A stretch of 64,000 bases of DNA from Hymenopus coronatus (GCA_030762935.1 CM060883.1:30436501-30500500), one strand, 5' to 3'. Counted from the stretch's first letter, positions 11,605-23,639 are shown. Translations and numbers: made by a program. The notes: generated by a model from the sequence alone, not told the origin.

Positions 11605-12461
11605 TCCGATATGCTCAATTCACATGACTTTCTATACGTCTCTGCAACAAATTTGTGTTAAAAAACTTATGCTTCTATTTACATTATGCTAATCGAGAAA
11701 AAAAAATAGCAGAAATAGTCTTATTACCTGCTTCCTTGTAAGCAGAAGTGAAATAAGGGAGTACCATAAGCTAAAATGATAGTCAAAAGCTGGTTGCTAT
11801 TGACTGAAGTTTTTTTGTTTACATGGATAGGAGTTGACATGTTCCTGTATGAGAAACGCATGTCTTTTAAAGCTGAAATCAAAAACAAGGAATATCTAAA
11901 AAAAAACTACCAACTCCACGAAAAAAATGTATATAACATAAAATGTGTGTTTTAACGTAATCTACATTTTTTGTGATAATCTTTACTCCATCTCTTACGG
12001 TTTAACAGTTAGGCAAAATTCTGTAAAATTCATCCAGAATAAAGAGATCTTCAGAGACTACTCCCAGAAAGCTCAAGATATACATATTATTTGTCAGGAA
12101 AATAACTTTAATATATAATTTTTTATCATAATCTTTAGAACCATTTTTGAGAAAATCAAACATTTTGAAAAACGTTCCATGTAAAGGGTAGTTTGGAGTG
12201 GGGGAGTTTTGTCAAAATCTTCGTGTCACATCTCTGGAATATAATAAAGTTAAATATGAAGTTTGGTATTTTACCGACTTTTCGTTTTTGAGTTATTGTG
12301 TTCACAGGCGCACACACACACATACACACACATACACACATGGACTTTTTGGATACAGGGGACCCTAAAACATATACCTATTCACGGTGAAATCTGGGCA
12401 TTGAAATTTTGGGTGAAGCGCAATACCTTCTTTATACACTATGTGCATAGTACCTGTAGGT
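11605..12461 (+). repeat. HP repeat, complete copy
   Basis: Starts directly after the previous copy's gagaaagtaaaac with tccgatatgctcaattcacatg, giving a head-to-tail junction. CA tract at 12312-12340; hairpin at 12424-12461. Confidence 0.82.
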
Positions 12462-12591
12462 ATTTCTATCTATATGAATATTTTACTTAAAAAAATTTGG
12501 TTATCAATTTTTTCTATGATTATTTTATTGTATTTGTTGCATCTTTATATTTTCTTGTATAACCTTTTCTACAATTTTTGTTTTTTGATAG

Positions 12592-12896
12592 GCAGACTCA
12601 AAACATGTGTTTGCCGTAAAATTTCGAATTTGAATGGATTGCAATATATGCACTGCTTAATATAGTGAGAAAGTAGAGATAAAGAACACTCTTTTTTTAC
12701 TTTCTCTACACGTACTGTGTAAATATTGTATACAGATGTATTGTTTTCCACCTAAAAATGATTCCCAGATTTCACGTTTTAAAGTTCCTTGTAGGAAAAG
12801 GTGACGTGTGTGTCTGTGCACACAATAATTCAAAAACGAAAAGTATGTAAAATACCAATTTAGTAGCAAATGTTTAAGAAGATCTCCCCCAACCCG
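12592..12896. repeat. Two HP 3'-end fragments, tail to tail
   Basis: 12592-12686 is a plus-strand 3' end and 12700-12896 a minus-strand 3' part with a degraded hairpin. The second is cut at ~12896 by a SINE. Confidence 0.65.
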
Positions 12897-12897
12897 A

Positions 12898-13134
12898 TGT
12901 AAGCCGGTCCCCATGGTCTCACTTTGGTGTTTCTCAGCGCAGGGGATCGTGGGTTCGATTCCCGCCTTAGGCATGGGTGTAATATGTTTGTGTAAGTGTG
13001 TGTAAAAAGTAAAACAGAAATTCAGTAACCATACAGTAATCAAAGTAAACAAATAAGGTAAATAAAAAGTAGGGTATACAGCGCCGGAGTCCCGACCAGA
13101 CTCCGGAACTGTATTTTAAAAGAAAAAATAAAAA
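12898..13134 (+). mobile_element. tRNA-derived SINE, family S4
   Basis: The head contains ccggtccccatggtctc and the B box gggttcgattcccgcc. The tail contains the shared motif acagcgccggagtcccgacc followed by an inverted ctccgg and an A-rich end. Other copies lie at 49985-50200 and 61216-61457. Confidence 0.75.
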
Positions 13135-13137
13135 CTA

Positions 13138-13980
13138 CGCTCTTCTTTCTGCACCTTGCGAATCGAGCTACTTATTAGCACAATGTTCTTATTACTTAGT
13201 TTCTTATCAGTAGGAAGAAAATAAGGGAATGCATTAGGCTAAACCAATAGTCAAATGTTTTAAAAGCTGTTGTTACGCGATTGTCATTACAAATCGCTTC
13301 TTTTCTTGGCCAGGAGTAGAACAAAAGAAAAACGGACACTCCCGTCTGAGAAAAGTATAAGTACTTCACAACTGAAAGTAATAACAATAAGTACCTCGAA
13401 AACGGTAAGTTCCACGAGAAAAATGTATATGACATAACCTGTGTATTTTAAAACAGCCTACATTTTTTGTACAGTAAGTTTTTGTCTATCTCGTACGGTT
13501 TACTAGTTATGCCAAATTATGCAAAATTCATCCAGATTAAACAGGTCTTCAGAAGCTATTCCCAGAAAATTCAAGATACACATTTTATTTGTTAGGTAAA
13601 TATCTTTAATATACGATATTTTAATCAAAATCGTTAGAGCCATTTTTAAGAAGAACAAAATTTTCGAAAAAAGTTCCATGTAAAGGGTAGTTGAGGGTGG
13701 GTGGATTTTTCTCAAAATCTTCGTGTCGCATCCCTGGAAGATACTAAACTTAAATATTAAGTTTGGTATTTTAGCTACTATTCGTTTTTGAGTTATCGTG
13801 TTCACAGACACACGGACACACACACACACACACGAACCTTTTTCTGAAAATGGTTTTAATGGATACAGGAGGTCTCAAAACATGTATTTCCGGTGAAATC
13901 TCGGTATCGAATTTTTGGGTGGAATGCAATACTTCTCTATCCCTATGTACATTGTACATACGGGGCTAGAGAAAGTAAAA
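13138..13980 (+). repeat. HP repeat lacking its first ~60 bp
   Basis: The 5' end is missing where the preceding SINE ends. The rest is complete, with a CA tract at 13808-13834 and a terminal hairpin ending gagaaagtaaaa at 13980. Confidence 0.82.
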
Positions 13981-13983
13981 ATT

Positions 13984-14803
13984 AGAAAACTTTTATTTTC
14001 TCAAAAATTGCTCTAACGATTTTGATTAAAGTACCATGTATTAAATATATCTACATGATAAATAAAATGCATATCTTACATCATGTGGGAATAGCTTCTG
14101 AAGGCCCCTTTATTTGGGATGAATTCTGCATAACTAGTAAATCGTAAGAGATAAAACTTATTACATAAAAACATAGATCTCATTAAGTACACAATTTATA
14201 TCAAATACATTTTTCGTAGAGTTAACCATTTCTTAAACATTCCTTGTTTTTTTTTATTGTTTTATTTATATATCCCCCTTTAACATCTACGGTCATATCG
14301 GAGCTTTGCACTTGAAACAACTCGTCTGTAGGTTTAAATCATTTTGTTTCCCTCAAACACACACTCACATTCACTCTCACATACATACTTCCAGATTTTG
14401 TGGGGGACAGGGAATAATTCTGGCTAAAGAAAAATTCCCCACCCCCGCCGGGAATCGAACCCGGGACCTTTGGGTGAGAAGTCAGCTCGCTGACCACATT
14501 CCTTGTTATTTGTTACAGTTTTAAAATACAAGTTGAAAAAGTTTTTCATACGGAATTTGTCAACTCCTGGCAATGAAGGAAAGAAAAAAAAAACACACAC
14601 ACGGTAACCACCTATTAAAAGATTTGACTATTTTTAGCACAGAGTACTGTCTTATTTCTCTTCTACTTACACAAGGAAAAAAGTATTATAAGACCATGTC
14701 TGCTAATCGATTAGCGTGAAGTACATCAAAGAAAAATTCTTTTAACATAATTTTTCACAGAGATGTTGAGAAAATCATGAAAATGGAACACATCAGATGT
14801 TTA
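13984..14803 (-). repeat. HP repeat without 3' third, split by a SINE
   Basis: Begins inside the element (ttttctcaaaaattgctc) and ends with a recognisable 5' end at ~14803. Interrupted at 14249-14495. Confidence 0.78.
14249..14495 (-). mobile_element. tRNA-derived SINE, family S3, with target-site duplication
   Basis: A perfect 12 bp duplication, acattccttgtt, flanks it (14237-14248 and 14496-14507). On the minus strand the head has gtcagcgagctgacttctc and the B box gggttcgattcccgg, followed by a GT-rich middle and a 3' part equivalent to gaccttagatgttaaagggg. The S3 family has at least six copies in the window. Confidence 0.9.
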
Positions 14804-15067
14804 TTATTTGTATGCATACCTACTTCAGCACATTTCATTCTGGGTAATATGTTACAAATGGCTATTACCTATATCTTCACTTACCACTATTCGAGGTGAA
14901 GGAAAGTGATTGACTGAAAACACATTGTACTGTAAAGCAGAAAACCTCAATTATTTTCCGGGATATTTTCCTTATCTGCCCATGACGGAACTTCCTACAT
15001 CCTTTTAAAAACATCTATCTTATCAGAAGGTTTAAGGGGGCAAGGTGCTCTGAAATAGTAAAAAAAA

Positions 15068-15926
15068 TCTAATGTGTACCATTCACATGACTTTCTCTAT
15101 ATCCCTACAACAAATTATTCTTAAAAAGCTTATACTTCTATTAACTTCATGCTAATCAGTAAAACATTAGCAGAAATAGCCATATTACTTGCTTCCTAGT
15201 AAGTAGAGGTGAAATAAGGGAGTACCATGGGTTAAAGTGCTTCAAAAGCTGGTTGCTATGACACTGAAGTTCCTTTGTTTGTATGGGCAGTTGACAAATT
15301 CCTGTATGAGAAATGTACAAGTTTTTCACAGCAGAAACCAAAAATAAGGAATGTCACAAAAACGACGAACTCCACGAAAAAAATGTATATAACATAAATT
15401 GTGTGCTTTAATGTGCTCTACATTTTTTGTGCAGTAAGTTTTTGTCCATATCTTACGGTTTAGTAGTTATTCAAAATTTAGTAAAATTCATTCAGAATAA
15501 ACTACTCTTCAGAGGCTATTCCCAGAATTCAAGATATACATTTTATTTGTCAGGTAAATATCTTTAATATACGAAATCTTACTCAAAATCGTTATAGCCA
15601 TTTTTGAGAAAATCAAAATGTTCGAAAAAAGTTCCATGTAAAGGGTAGTTGGGGGAGGGGTGATTTTTCTAAAAATCTTCGTGTCGCATCCCTGGAAGAT
15701 ACTAAACTTAAATACTAAGTTTGGTATTTTACCTACTTTTCGTTTTTGAGTTATCGTGTTCACAGGCACACGGACACACACACACGGACCTTTTTCCGAA
15801 AATGCTTTTTTTAGATAAAGGGGACCCTAAAACATATATTTCCGTGAAATCTCGGTATCTAATTTTTTGGTGGAGTAAAATACATTCTCTATACACTAGG
15901 TACATAGTGCCTATAGAGAAAGTAAT
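15068..15926 (+). repeat. HP repeat, complete reference-quality copy
   Basis: A full 859 bp example: 5' end tctaatgtgtaccattcac at 15068, ACTTTCTCTA at 15088, CA tract 15766-15785, ctcggtatctaattt at 15850, terminal hairpin 15886-15926. It lies on the plus strand between unique sequence and an opposite-strand copy. Confidence 0.88.
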
Positions 15927-15935
15927 AACATGTAT

Positions 15936-16024
15936 AATTTCTCTATACGTACTATGTACATAGTGTATAGAGAAGGTATTGCACTCCACCCAAAATTCGA
16001 TACCGAGATTTCACTGGAAATATT
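15936..16024 (-). repeat. HP repeat, 3' terminal 90 bp only
   Basis: Hairpin plus the ttcgataccgagatttcac segment, lying tail-to-tail with the preceding complete copy and followed by a 40 bp AT run. Confidence 0.8.
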
Positions 16025-16068
16025 ATATACCTATATACATATATATAATTTATATAATATACATTTTT

Positions 16069-16981
16069 ACTTTCTCCATACGCACTATGTACATAGTGTA
16101 TAGAGAAAGTATTGCACTCCACCAAAAAATTCGATACCGAGATTTCACTGGAAATATATGTTTTAGGGTCTCCAATATCCAAAAAAAGCATTTTCACAAA
16201 AAGGTCCGTGTGTGTATGTGTGTGTGTGTGTGTGTCCGTGTGTCCATGTGTTCGTGTGTCCGTGTGTCCGTGTGACTGTGAACACGATATCTCAAAAACG
16301 AAAAGTCGGTAAAATACCAAACTTGGTATTTAAGTTTAGTATCTTTCAGGGATGCGACACGAAGATTTTGAGAAAAATCCCTCCACCCCCAACTACCCTT
16401 TACATAGAACATTTTTCAAAAATATTGATTTTCTCAAAATTGGCTCTAACGATTTTGATTAAAATTTCATATATTAAACATATTTACCTGACAAATAAAA
16501 TGCATACCTTTAATTTTCTGGAAATAGCCTCTGAAGAGTAGTTTATTCTGAATGAATTTTACTACATTTTGAATAACTACCAAACCGTAAGAGATGGACA
16601 AAAACTTACAACACAGAAAATGTAGAGCACATTAAAACACACAATTTATGTTATATACATTTTTTTCGTGGAGTTCGTCGTTTTGTGACATTCCTTATAT
16701 TTCATTTCTACTATGAAAAACGTATACTTTTCTCATACAGGAACTTGTCAACTCCTATCCATATAGACAGAGGAACTTCATTGACATATCAACCAGCTTT
16801 TGACTATCACTTTAACCTACAGTTGTCCCTTGTTTCGCTTCTAGTTACAAAGAAGCGAGTAATTAGGCTATTTCTGCTATTTTTTTCTGATTAGCATAAA
16901 GTAAATAAAAGTATAAGCTTTTTAAGAATAATTTGTTGCAGGGATATGGAGAAAGTCATATGAATGGTACACATCAGATTT
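16069..16981 (-). repeat. HP repeat, complete copy
   Basis: A full copy from hairpin (16069-16110) to 5' end (atatggagaaagtcatatgaatgg, 16941-16981). Its GT/TGTCCG tract (16205-16275) has expanded into an imperfect minisatellite. Confidence 0.88.
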
Positions 16982-17306
16982 TTCTCGTGGAGTTGATCGT
17001 TTTTGAGATATTCCTTATTTTAGTTTCAGCGTTGAAAAACTTATCCTTTTCTCATTCAGGAATTTGTCGACTCCTGTCCATACAAATAATAGAACTTCAG
17101 TCACATGGCAACCAGCTTTTGACTATCACTTTAGCCTACGGTACTCCCTTATTTCGTTTCTATTTACAAGGAAGCAAGTAATAAGACTATTTCTGCTGAT
17201 TTTTTCTCGATTAGCATGAAGTAACTAGAAGCACAAGATTTTTAACAATGATTTATTACAGAGATGTAGAGAAAGTCATGTGAATGGAACACGTCAGATT
17301 ATTTGT
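16982..17306 (-). repeat. HP repeat, 5' third
   Basis: Starts mid-element (ctcgtggagttgatcg) immediately after the previous copy's 5' end and finishes with its own 5' end at 17306. Confidence 0.8.
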
Positions 17307-17683
17307 TTTAGACGCTAATGAAACATCTATTATTTCTAGTTTCAGAAATTGTATACTATTTGGAGGTTAATAGGAGTTTAATCAACTTAAATATAATTTA
17401 AATGCTAGACTGCATTTATTTAAAACTGTTATGCAATGCCTATTTTTAGAACATTTGTGTCTTTATCAGTTTTCTCAAAACAGCATTTTTGGATACTTAT
17501 GTACCTTTTTCTCAGAAAGTATGACATTTTCAGCACACATATACAACACATAGTTAAACTTTCTGAACCACAATGGTGATGCTATAGTATATACTTTTTC
17601 ATATTATGAACGCAACAACATTGCAAATATTCCACATTTTTACTTTTTGTTTTAATTTGCACTGAAATTGTATCATAGCTAAA
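17307..17683. other. AT-rich spacer
   Basis: No gene, RNA or known repeat seen. Confidence 0.4.
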
Positions 17684-18168
17684 TAAAAGACCGTTAAGGA
17701 CCAAACTTGGTATTTAAGTTTGGTATCTTCCAAGGATGCGACACAAAGATATTCATGAAAATCCCCCCACCCTAAACTACCTTTTACAAGTAAAAACATT
17801 CGAACATTTGTATTTTTTTATCACTTCTGTTAAAGTTTATTTCGATTAGCATGAATTAGAAAGAAGAGTAAACTTTTCTAACAATAATAATTTGTTACAG
17901 AGTACAGAGTCATATGAATGGCACACAACAGAATTTTTTTTCTGCAGGAAAATCAATGCCTCACATAGCAACCTGCTCCTGGAAGCTTTGACTATCGTTT
18001 CAGCCTAGTGAATTCTCTTGTTTCTGGATATTTACATGGAGGTATGTAATAAAAGTATTTTACTAATATTCATAATACAAAGTAAATAGAAAAATAAGCT
18101 TTTGTAGGAATGGTTGTTGCAGAATAGGCAGAGAAACTCATGTGAATGTAACGTATCACATATTTTTA
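17684..18168 (-). repeat. Three consecutive HP fragments
   Basis: 17684-17816 is a central piece (aaacttggtatttaagtttg). 17817-17938 and 17945-18168 are two separate 5'-end pieces, each finishing in a catatgaatgg/catgtgaatg motif. Together they look like deletion scars of a tandem array. Confidence 0.65.
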
Positions 18169-18416
18169 AACCTATATATATAGTTTTGATTTTTGAAGCC
18201 GTTAAATATACAGAAACTTTTACGAGCTTCAGTTGTTCACTATGGGTCGTTTATGTTCTTTCAAAATTTGTGAATGTTTTAAAAACTGAGGCAGTTAAAA
18301 TCAAGTTTATTATATAGAAACTGTGGTATGAAGCAGACTGTTGATATTGTAGGGTTATTTTATACGAAACACATTAAAAAATCTAATATTTAATCCTGAC
18401 TGAAGTCCCTTAGAAA

Positions 18417-20157
18417 AAATTTGATGTGCACCATTCACATGATTTTATCTACATCTCTGTAACAGATTATTGTTAATAAGCTTAGGCTTCTATTTATTTC
18501 ATGCTAATCAAGAAAAACTTAGTAGAAATAGTCTTATTACTTGCATCACTGTAAGTAGAAGCGAAATAAGGGAGTACTTAGGTTAAAATGATTGTCAAAA
18601 GCTGGTTGCTATGTGACTGAAGTTCCTTTGTTTGTATTAATAGGAGTTGACAAATTCCTGTATGAGAAAAATATAATCTTTTTAAAGCTGGAAACAAAAA
18701 CGTGGAATATCTCTAAAACCATCCACTCCACGAATATATATAGCATAAATTTTGTGTTTTGGTACTCTACATTTTTTGTGTGTTAAGTTAAGCAGTTATG
18801 CCAAATTCTGTGAAATTGATCCAGAATAACGTAGGCTTCAGAGGCTATTCCCAGAGGAGATATACATTTTATTTTTCAGATAGATATATTTAACATACGA
18901 TATTTTAATAAAAACCGTCAGAGCCTTTTTTGAGAACAACATTTTGGAAAAAAGTTCGATGTAAAGTGTAGTTTGGTGGGGTGACTTTTCTCAAAATATT
19001 CGTGTCGCATCCCTGGAGGATACTAAATTTAAATACCAAGTTTGGTATTTTACCGACTTTTCGTTTTTTAGTTATCGTGTTCACAGACACACGAACACAT
19101 AGACACACACATGGACCTTTTTCTGAAAATGCTTTTTACTTTCTCTATACACAGTATGTACATAGTGTATAGAGAAGGTATTGCACTCCACCAAAAAATT
19201 CGATACCGAGATTTCACCGGAAATATATGTTTTAGGGTCCCCAATATCCAAAAAAAGCATTTTTACAAAAAGGTCCGTGTGTGTGTGTGTGTCCGTGTGT
19301 CAGTGTGTCCGTGTGTCAGTGTGTCCGTGTGTCAATGAACACAATAACTCATAAACGAAAAGTCGGTAAAATACCAAACTTGATATTTAAGTTTAGTATC
19401 TTCCAGGGATGCGACACAAAGATTTTGAGAAAAATCCCCCCAACCTCAACTATCCTTTACATGGAACTTTTTTCGAAAATTTTGATTTTCTCAAAAAGGG
19501 CTATAACGATTTTGATTAAAATTTCGTATATTAAAGATACTTACCTGATAAATAACATGTATATCCTGAATTTTCTGGGAATAGCCTCTGAAGAGTAGTT
19601 TGTTCTGGATGAATTTTACTGAATTTTGAATAACTGCTAAACCGTAAGAGATGGACAAAAACTTACTACACAAAAAATTTAGAGCACATTAAAATACACA
19701 ATTTATGTTATATACGTTTTTTTCGTGGAGTTCGCCGTTTTTGAGAAATTCCTTATATTTGGTTTCTGCTATGAAAAACTTATACTTTTCTCATACAGAA
19801 ACTTGTCAGCTCTTATCCATTTAAACAAAGGAACTTTATTGACATAGAAAACAGCTTTTGACTATCACTTTAACCTATGATACTCCCTTACTTCGCCTCT
19901 ACTTACAAGGAAGCAAGTAATAAGTCTATTTCTGCTAATTTTTCTGATTAGCATAAAGTAAATAGAAGTATAAGCTTTTTAAGAATAATTTATTGCTGGG
20001 ATATAGAGAAAGTCGTGTGAATGGTACACATCATATTTTTTTGGACACAGGGACCCTAAAACATATAATTCCCGTGAAATCTCGGTATCGAAATTTTGGG
20101 TGGAGTGCAATAACTTCTTTATTCACTATGTACATAGTAAGTATAGAGAAAGTAAAA
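18417..20157 (+). repeat. HP repeat split by a nested HP copy
   Basis: The outer plus-strand copy runs from its 5' end at 18417 to 19136, is interrupted, and resumes at 20041 with ggacacagggaccctaaaac through the hairpin at 20118-20157. The break falls in the T run just before ggaNacaggg, so the target was a short T tract. The outer copy's 3' hairpin end is 173 bp upstream of the start codon at 20330. Confidence 0.85.
19137..20035 (-). repeat. HP repeat, complete, nested in another HP copy
   Basis: A complete copy of ~899 bp, bounded by T runs (19133-19136 and ~20036-20042). Its first base next to the left T run is the TACTTTCTC end, and its 5' end reads gtacacatcat before the right T run. 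This gives a clear view of element boundaries and target preference. Confidence 0.87.
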
Positions 20158-20329
20158 ATGACATTGGCTGTTTAGGGTTTGTTTACATTGTTTTGTTTTC
20201 TGCGTAACGGATGCGAGATTTCTCTGCCTGAATTTTATCTTACCTTCCTTTCAATAACGGATATCCTGTACCGATTAAGTTGGCTGTAGTTTACTACTGC
20301 CAAAATTATTTCTTCACACTGTCCTCGCA

Positions 20330-20999
20330 ATGTACTTGCTGCTGGTCATACTGGTGTTGTCGACCAGGAAGGTCCTTTCGGATACCGATGTCTGCGAGGA
20401 AGCTAATCTGACCGAAATTGATGAAATCAGAGTCTGTGACGATAACGTTGCGCCTCTACTCAGATGTACCCGCCGTTTGTTTGAATTCATCACAGTCATG
20501 CACAATCTTAATCAAAACTGGACTGAAAATTACTCGCTGCTGTCAAACATAAACCAATATGAAAATTTGATGATAGCGTTTGATGTTCTGAAAGACATAG
20601 GTGAGCGTTACATATTGTTTGTGGAATTTATAACGTATCATCACGAGGACACGGCAACCACTTCTGACACCAATTATTGCATTGATCTGTATTTCTTAAC
20701 AACTACAAAAGAATACTATCTCCAAAATATGACTGACTTCGATGAATTGCGGTACTGGATAGATGATTACCTGCCGGTGATATTTTGTGTTGAGTTTACT
20801 TTTGGAATGCTGGGGAATATACTCATCGTGGTGATCTTTCTCAGACACAGTGATATGTGGAATGGACCCAACAAAGTTGTGTTTAACCTTGCCGTGGCTG
20901 ATATCCTCCTCATTATCAACAACGTCGCCCTCTACTACATCAGGTTCCGGTGGATGCCTCTCCTCATGAGTTCCACGACCATTTGCATCCTGTCATATG
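20330..20999 (+). CDS. Atypical class A GPCR, exon 1 (N-terminus to start of TM3)
   Basis: Codes for residues 1-223 plus one base of codon 224 of a 426-residue receptor. The start MYLLLVILVLSTRKVLS is a likely signal peptide. The ectodomain has cysteines at 22, 36, 46 and 117, close to those of the paralogue at 7957-9258, and N-glycosylation sequons near residues 26, 63, 67 and 133. TM1 (~147-170, FGMLGN) and TM2 (~182-205, NLAVAD with Asp191) match the paralogue position for position without gaps. The exon ends ...tca tat g before gtaagt, a phase-1 donor. Joined to 29905-30515 the frame is open and matches the paralogue across the junction. Confidence 0.88.
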
Positions 21000-21054
21000 G
21001 TAAGTCAAGTTCAACTGAAGCTGGTAATGTATAACCATGCTCAACAATGTGGTT

Positions 21055-21672
21055 AATTGAAGGGCTGAGAACCATAGTGGGCCATCTCCATGTGGGGTCA
21101 AAATTGAGCGTTGCCATCTGTCTGTATAGTTTATGGTTATACATCTTATATTGCAGTTATATCTTATAACTGGGTCATGTCTAGCATTTCCCGTTTACAA
21201 ACAGTAGAACATCAAAATATCGGTCTAAATGAAACTACAAATTCTGTTAGAGTCAGAGTGGTCCAAATCCATGTAACAAATCACGCTACCGCATATGAAG
21301 ATCTTATGTCCATGCTACCATTTATTCCTCCAGTGAATTATGATTTTTACAATAGTTTGCGTGTGCAAGTAATAATGATGATCAGCAGGACATTGATTAG
21401 ATGTATGGAAATGGCCCAGTTACTTTTCTTTAGGCTTAGCCAAATCCCAGCAAAGAAAAATAGCTCCCAATAACTGTAAAACCTAATTTTGCATGAAGCC
21501 ACATTAATGTTGTACTAATATACGATAAAAAATATATTCTAGATTGCTGTGGCATTTAGTTGTTATGTGTAACTTGGCTCAATAAATTACGATATTGAAA
21601 AAACATTGCCCTTCTATTTCTCCATTTTTAAAAAATGGTGCTTGGCCCACTATGGTTCTCAAGCCTTCAATT
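21055..21672. mobile_element. Inverted-repeat (MITE-like) element
   Basis: A ~30 bp imperfect terminal inverted repeat: aattgaagggctgagaacca at 21055 onward against the inverse of ggttctcaagccttcaatt ending at 21672, with two or three mismatches. Length 618 bp. Inside, a plus-strand reading frame from 21111 (ATG-initiated MSSISRLQTVEHQ from ~21177) to 21473 is open. I do not recognise its protein, and it may be chance or captured sequence. The flanks give no clear target duplication. Confidence 0.6.
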
Positions 21673-21675
21673 ATA

Positions 21676-22227
21676 GTATGTTTACTTTGTCTACATGTAC
21701 TATGTACAGTGTATAGAGAAGGTATTGCATTCCACCCAAAAATTCGATACTGTGATTTAACCTGAAATACATGTTTTGGGTCCCACTGAATAAAAAAAAA
21801 TATGTGTTTCACTCACATGACTTTCTCTAGCTATTCTACAAACAAACTTATTACAAAAGATAATCCTTCTTTCAGCACTACGTTAATCGAGATAAACATT
21901 AGAAGAATTTTATTACTTAGTTCCTTATAAAGCTAAAGTGATATTCAAATGTTTTAAAAGCTGTCGTTATGCGATTGTCATTGCAAATCGCTTCTTTGCT
22001 TGGACGGGAGTCTGGGGATAGCATAGTTCAAAAACGAAAAGACCGTTGAATACCAAACTTGATATTTAAGTTTGGTTTCTTCCAAGGATGCGACACGAAG
22101 ATTTTCTATAAAATCCCCCCACCTCCAACTACACTTTACATGGAACTTTGTTCGAACATTTTGATTTTCTCAAAAATGGCTCTAACGATTTTGATCAAAA
22201 TGTCGTATATTAAAGATATATATCACA

Positions 22228-22265
<38 letters not shown>

Positions 22266-22740
22266 TGAATTTTCTGAGAATATCCTCTGACGACTACTTT
22301 ATTCTGGATGAATTTTAGGGAATTTTGCATAGCTGCTAAACCATATGAGATACACAAAAACTTACCACAAAACATGTAGAGCACTTTAAAACGCACAATT
22401 TGTGTTATACAATTTTCATTCGTGAAATTGTTCGTTTTTGAGATATTCCTTCTTTTTGGTTTCAGCTTTAAAAACATACTTTTTTGATGCATGAATTTTT
22501 AAACTTCTGTCCATACAAACAAAGGAACTTCTGTCACATCGCAACCAGCTTTTGACTATCACTTTAACCTACGGTACTCCAATATCTCGCTTCTACTTAC
22601 AAGGAAAGCAAGTAATAAGACTGTTTCTGCTAATGTTTTCTTGATTAGCATGAAGTAAATAGTAGCATTAGCTTTTTAGCAATAATTTGTGGCAGAGATG
22701 TAGAGAAAGTCTTGTGAATGGATCACATCAGATTTTTCAC
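21676..22740 (-). repeat. HP repeat interrupted by an opposite-strand HP fragment
   Basis: 21676-21795 is the minus-strand hairpin end. 21803-22012 is a plus-strand 5' fragment starting tgtgtttcactcacatgac. 22013-22740 resumes the minus-strand copy (gtctggggatagcatag... to cacatcagatttt). An (AT)n tract of ~33 bp lies at 22230-22262. Confidence 0.75.
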
Positions 22741-22784
22741 AATATGGTGGCCCTGCCTCATTCTGCTTCCAAAATTGACTTTAA

Positions 22785-23627
22785 CCTTTTCACTGCTAAC
22801 ATATTTTTAGGCGAGAAACATCTCCTTGCTAATTAAACGAAACTGGTGAAAAATTTGTAAAATTCCGAAATTTGGTTTTGACCTATAACATTTTGCCTTA
22901 AATTGTGTATTTGAAGTTGAAAATATGCACTAATAACTAAAAAAAATGAGTATAGGAATATGTTTCAAAATTTACAACACAGGTCTCACACTGGGTGCTT
23001 CTATCTGCCCCGTCATCATCCAGGCATACGGTACCACCGATTATTTAACCTGGGCCCTCCCCGTCCTAAACCACAGGCGAGATAGAGCACCCGGCGGGCC
23101 TCCCTACAACGCACCAACTGCATAGTAGACTGAAATAGACTGTTTTGGTGGCAGAGTGCAGCTTGACTCGGACTCCTTTTTTTTTATTTCTTTTTTTTCC
23201 ATTTATATAGTCCCCTTTAACATCTAAGGTCATATTGGGGGGGCTTTGCACCTGAAACATCTCGTTGTCTGTAGGTTCTTTTATGTTTTGGTTTACATAA
23301 TTTTATTTTCCTCAAACACACACATACACATTCACATACATATTTCCAGACTCTGTGGAGGATAGGGAATAATTCGGGCTAAACAAAAATGCCCCGCCCC
23401 AGCCGGGAATTGAACCTGGGACCTCTTGGGGAGAAGTCAGCTCGCTAATTACTCGACCACTCCTGGACTCTTTGCTTTATATATTACTCGGAATTAGCGT
23501 AAACATTCGTGAGAGTTGACAGATATAATTGATTTAAAAATTGCTGCAGGAAAATATGAAAATCTAAGACATACAATCGCTCAAACATGCGGTCGAGTAG
23601 GTTACCTCAACCGTAGCACCGAAAGGG
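22785..23627. mobile_element. piggyBac-type non-autonomous element (TTAA-flanked)
   Basis: TTAA duplications lie at 22781-22784 and 23628-23631. The ends are CCTTTTCACTGCTAAC and, inverted, CCCTTTCGGTGCTACG, which is the CCCTTT-type terminus known for piggyBac elements. 843 bp long with no transposase recognised. The interior contains a GC-rich piece (23025-23075, tgggccctccccgtcc) shared with 61045-61090, and a nested SINE at 23177-23463. Confidence 0.75.
23177..23463 (-). mobile_element. SINE, family S3, nested in the piggyBac-type element
   Basis: Complete copy with B box inverse gggaattgaacctggg and the 3' segment cccctttaacatctaaggtc. The flanks cggactcctt and tggactcttt look like a worn target duplication. 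Confidence 0.8.
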
Positions 23628-23639
23628 TTAAAGTTTGCG

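Noticed and set aside
11432..11692. 86-codon plus-strand frame
   Set aside because: It crosses a SINE and an HP repeat; the sequence is explained by the repeats.
15068..15926. Canonical Helitron assignment for HP repeats
   Set aside because: The 5' TC fits, but the 3' end is GAGAAAGTAAAA, not CTRR, and the hairpin is terminal and long. Only a Helentron/HINE-like comparison is kept, as inference.
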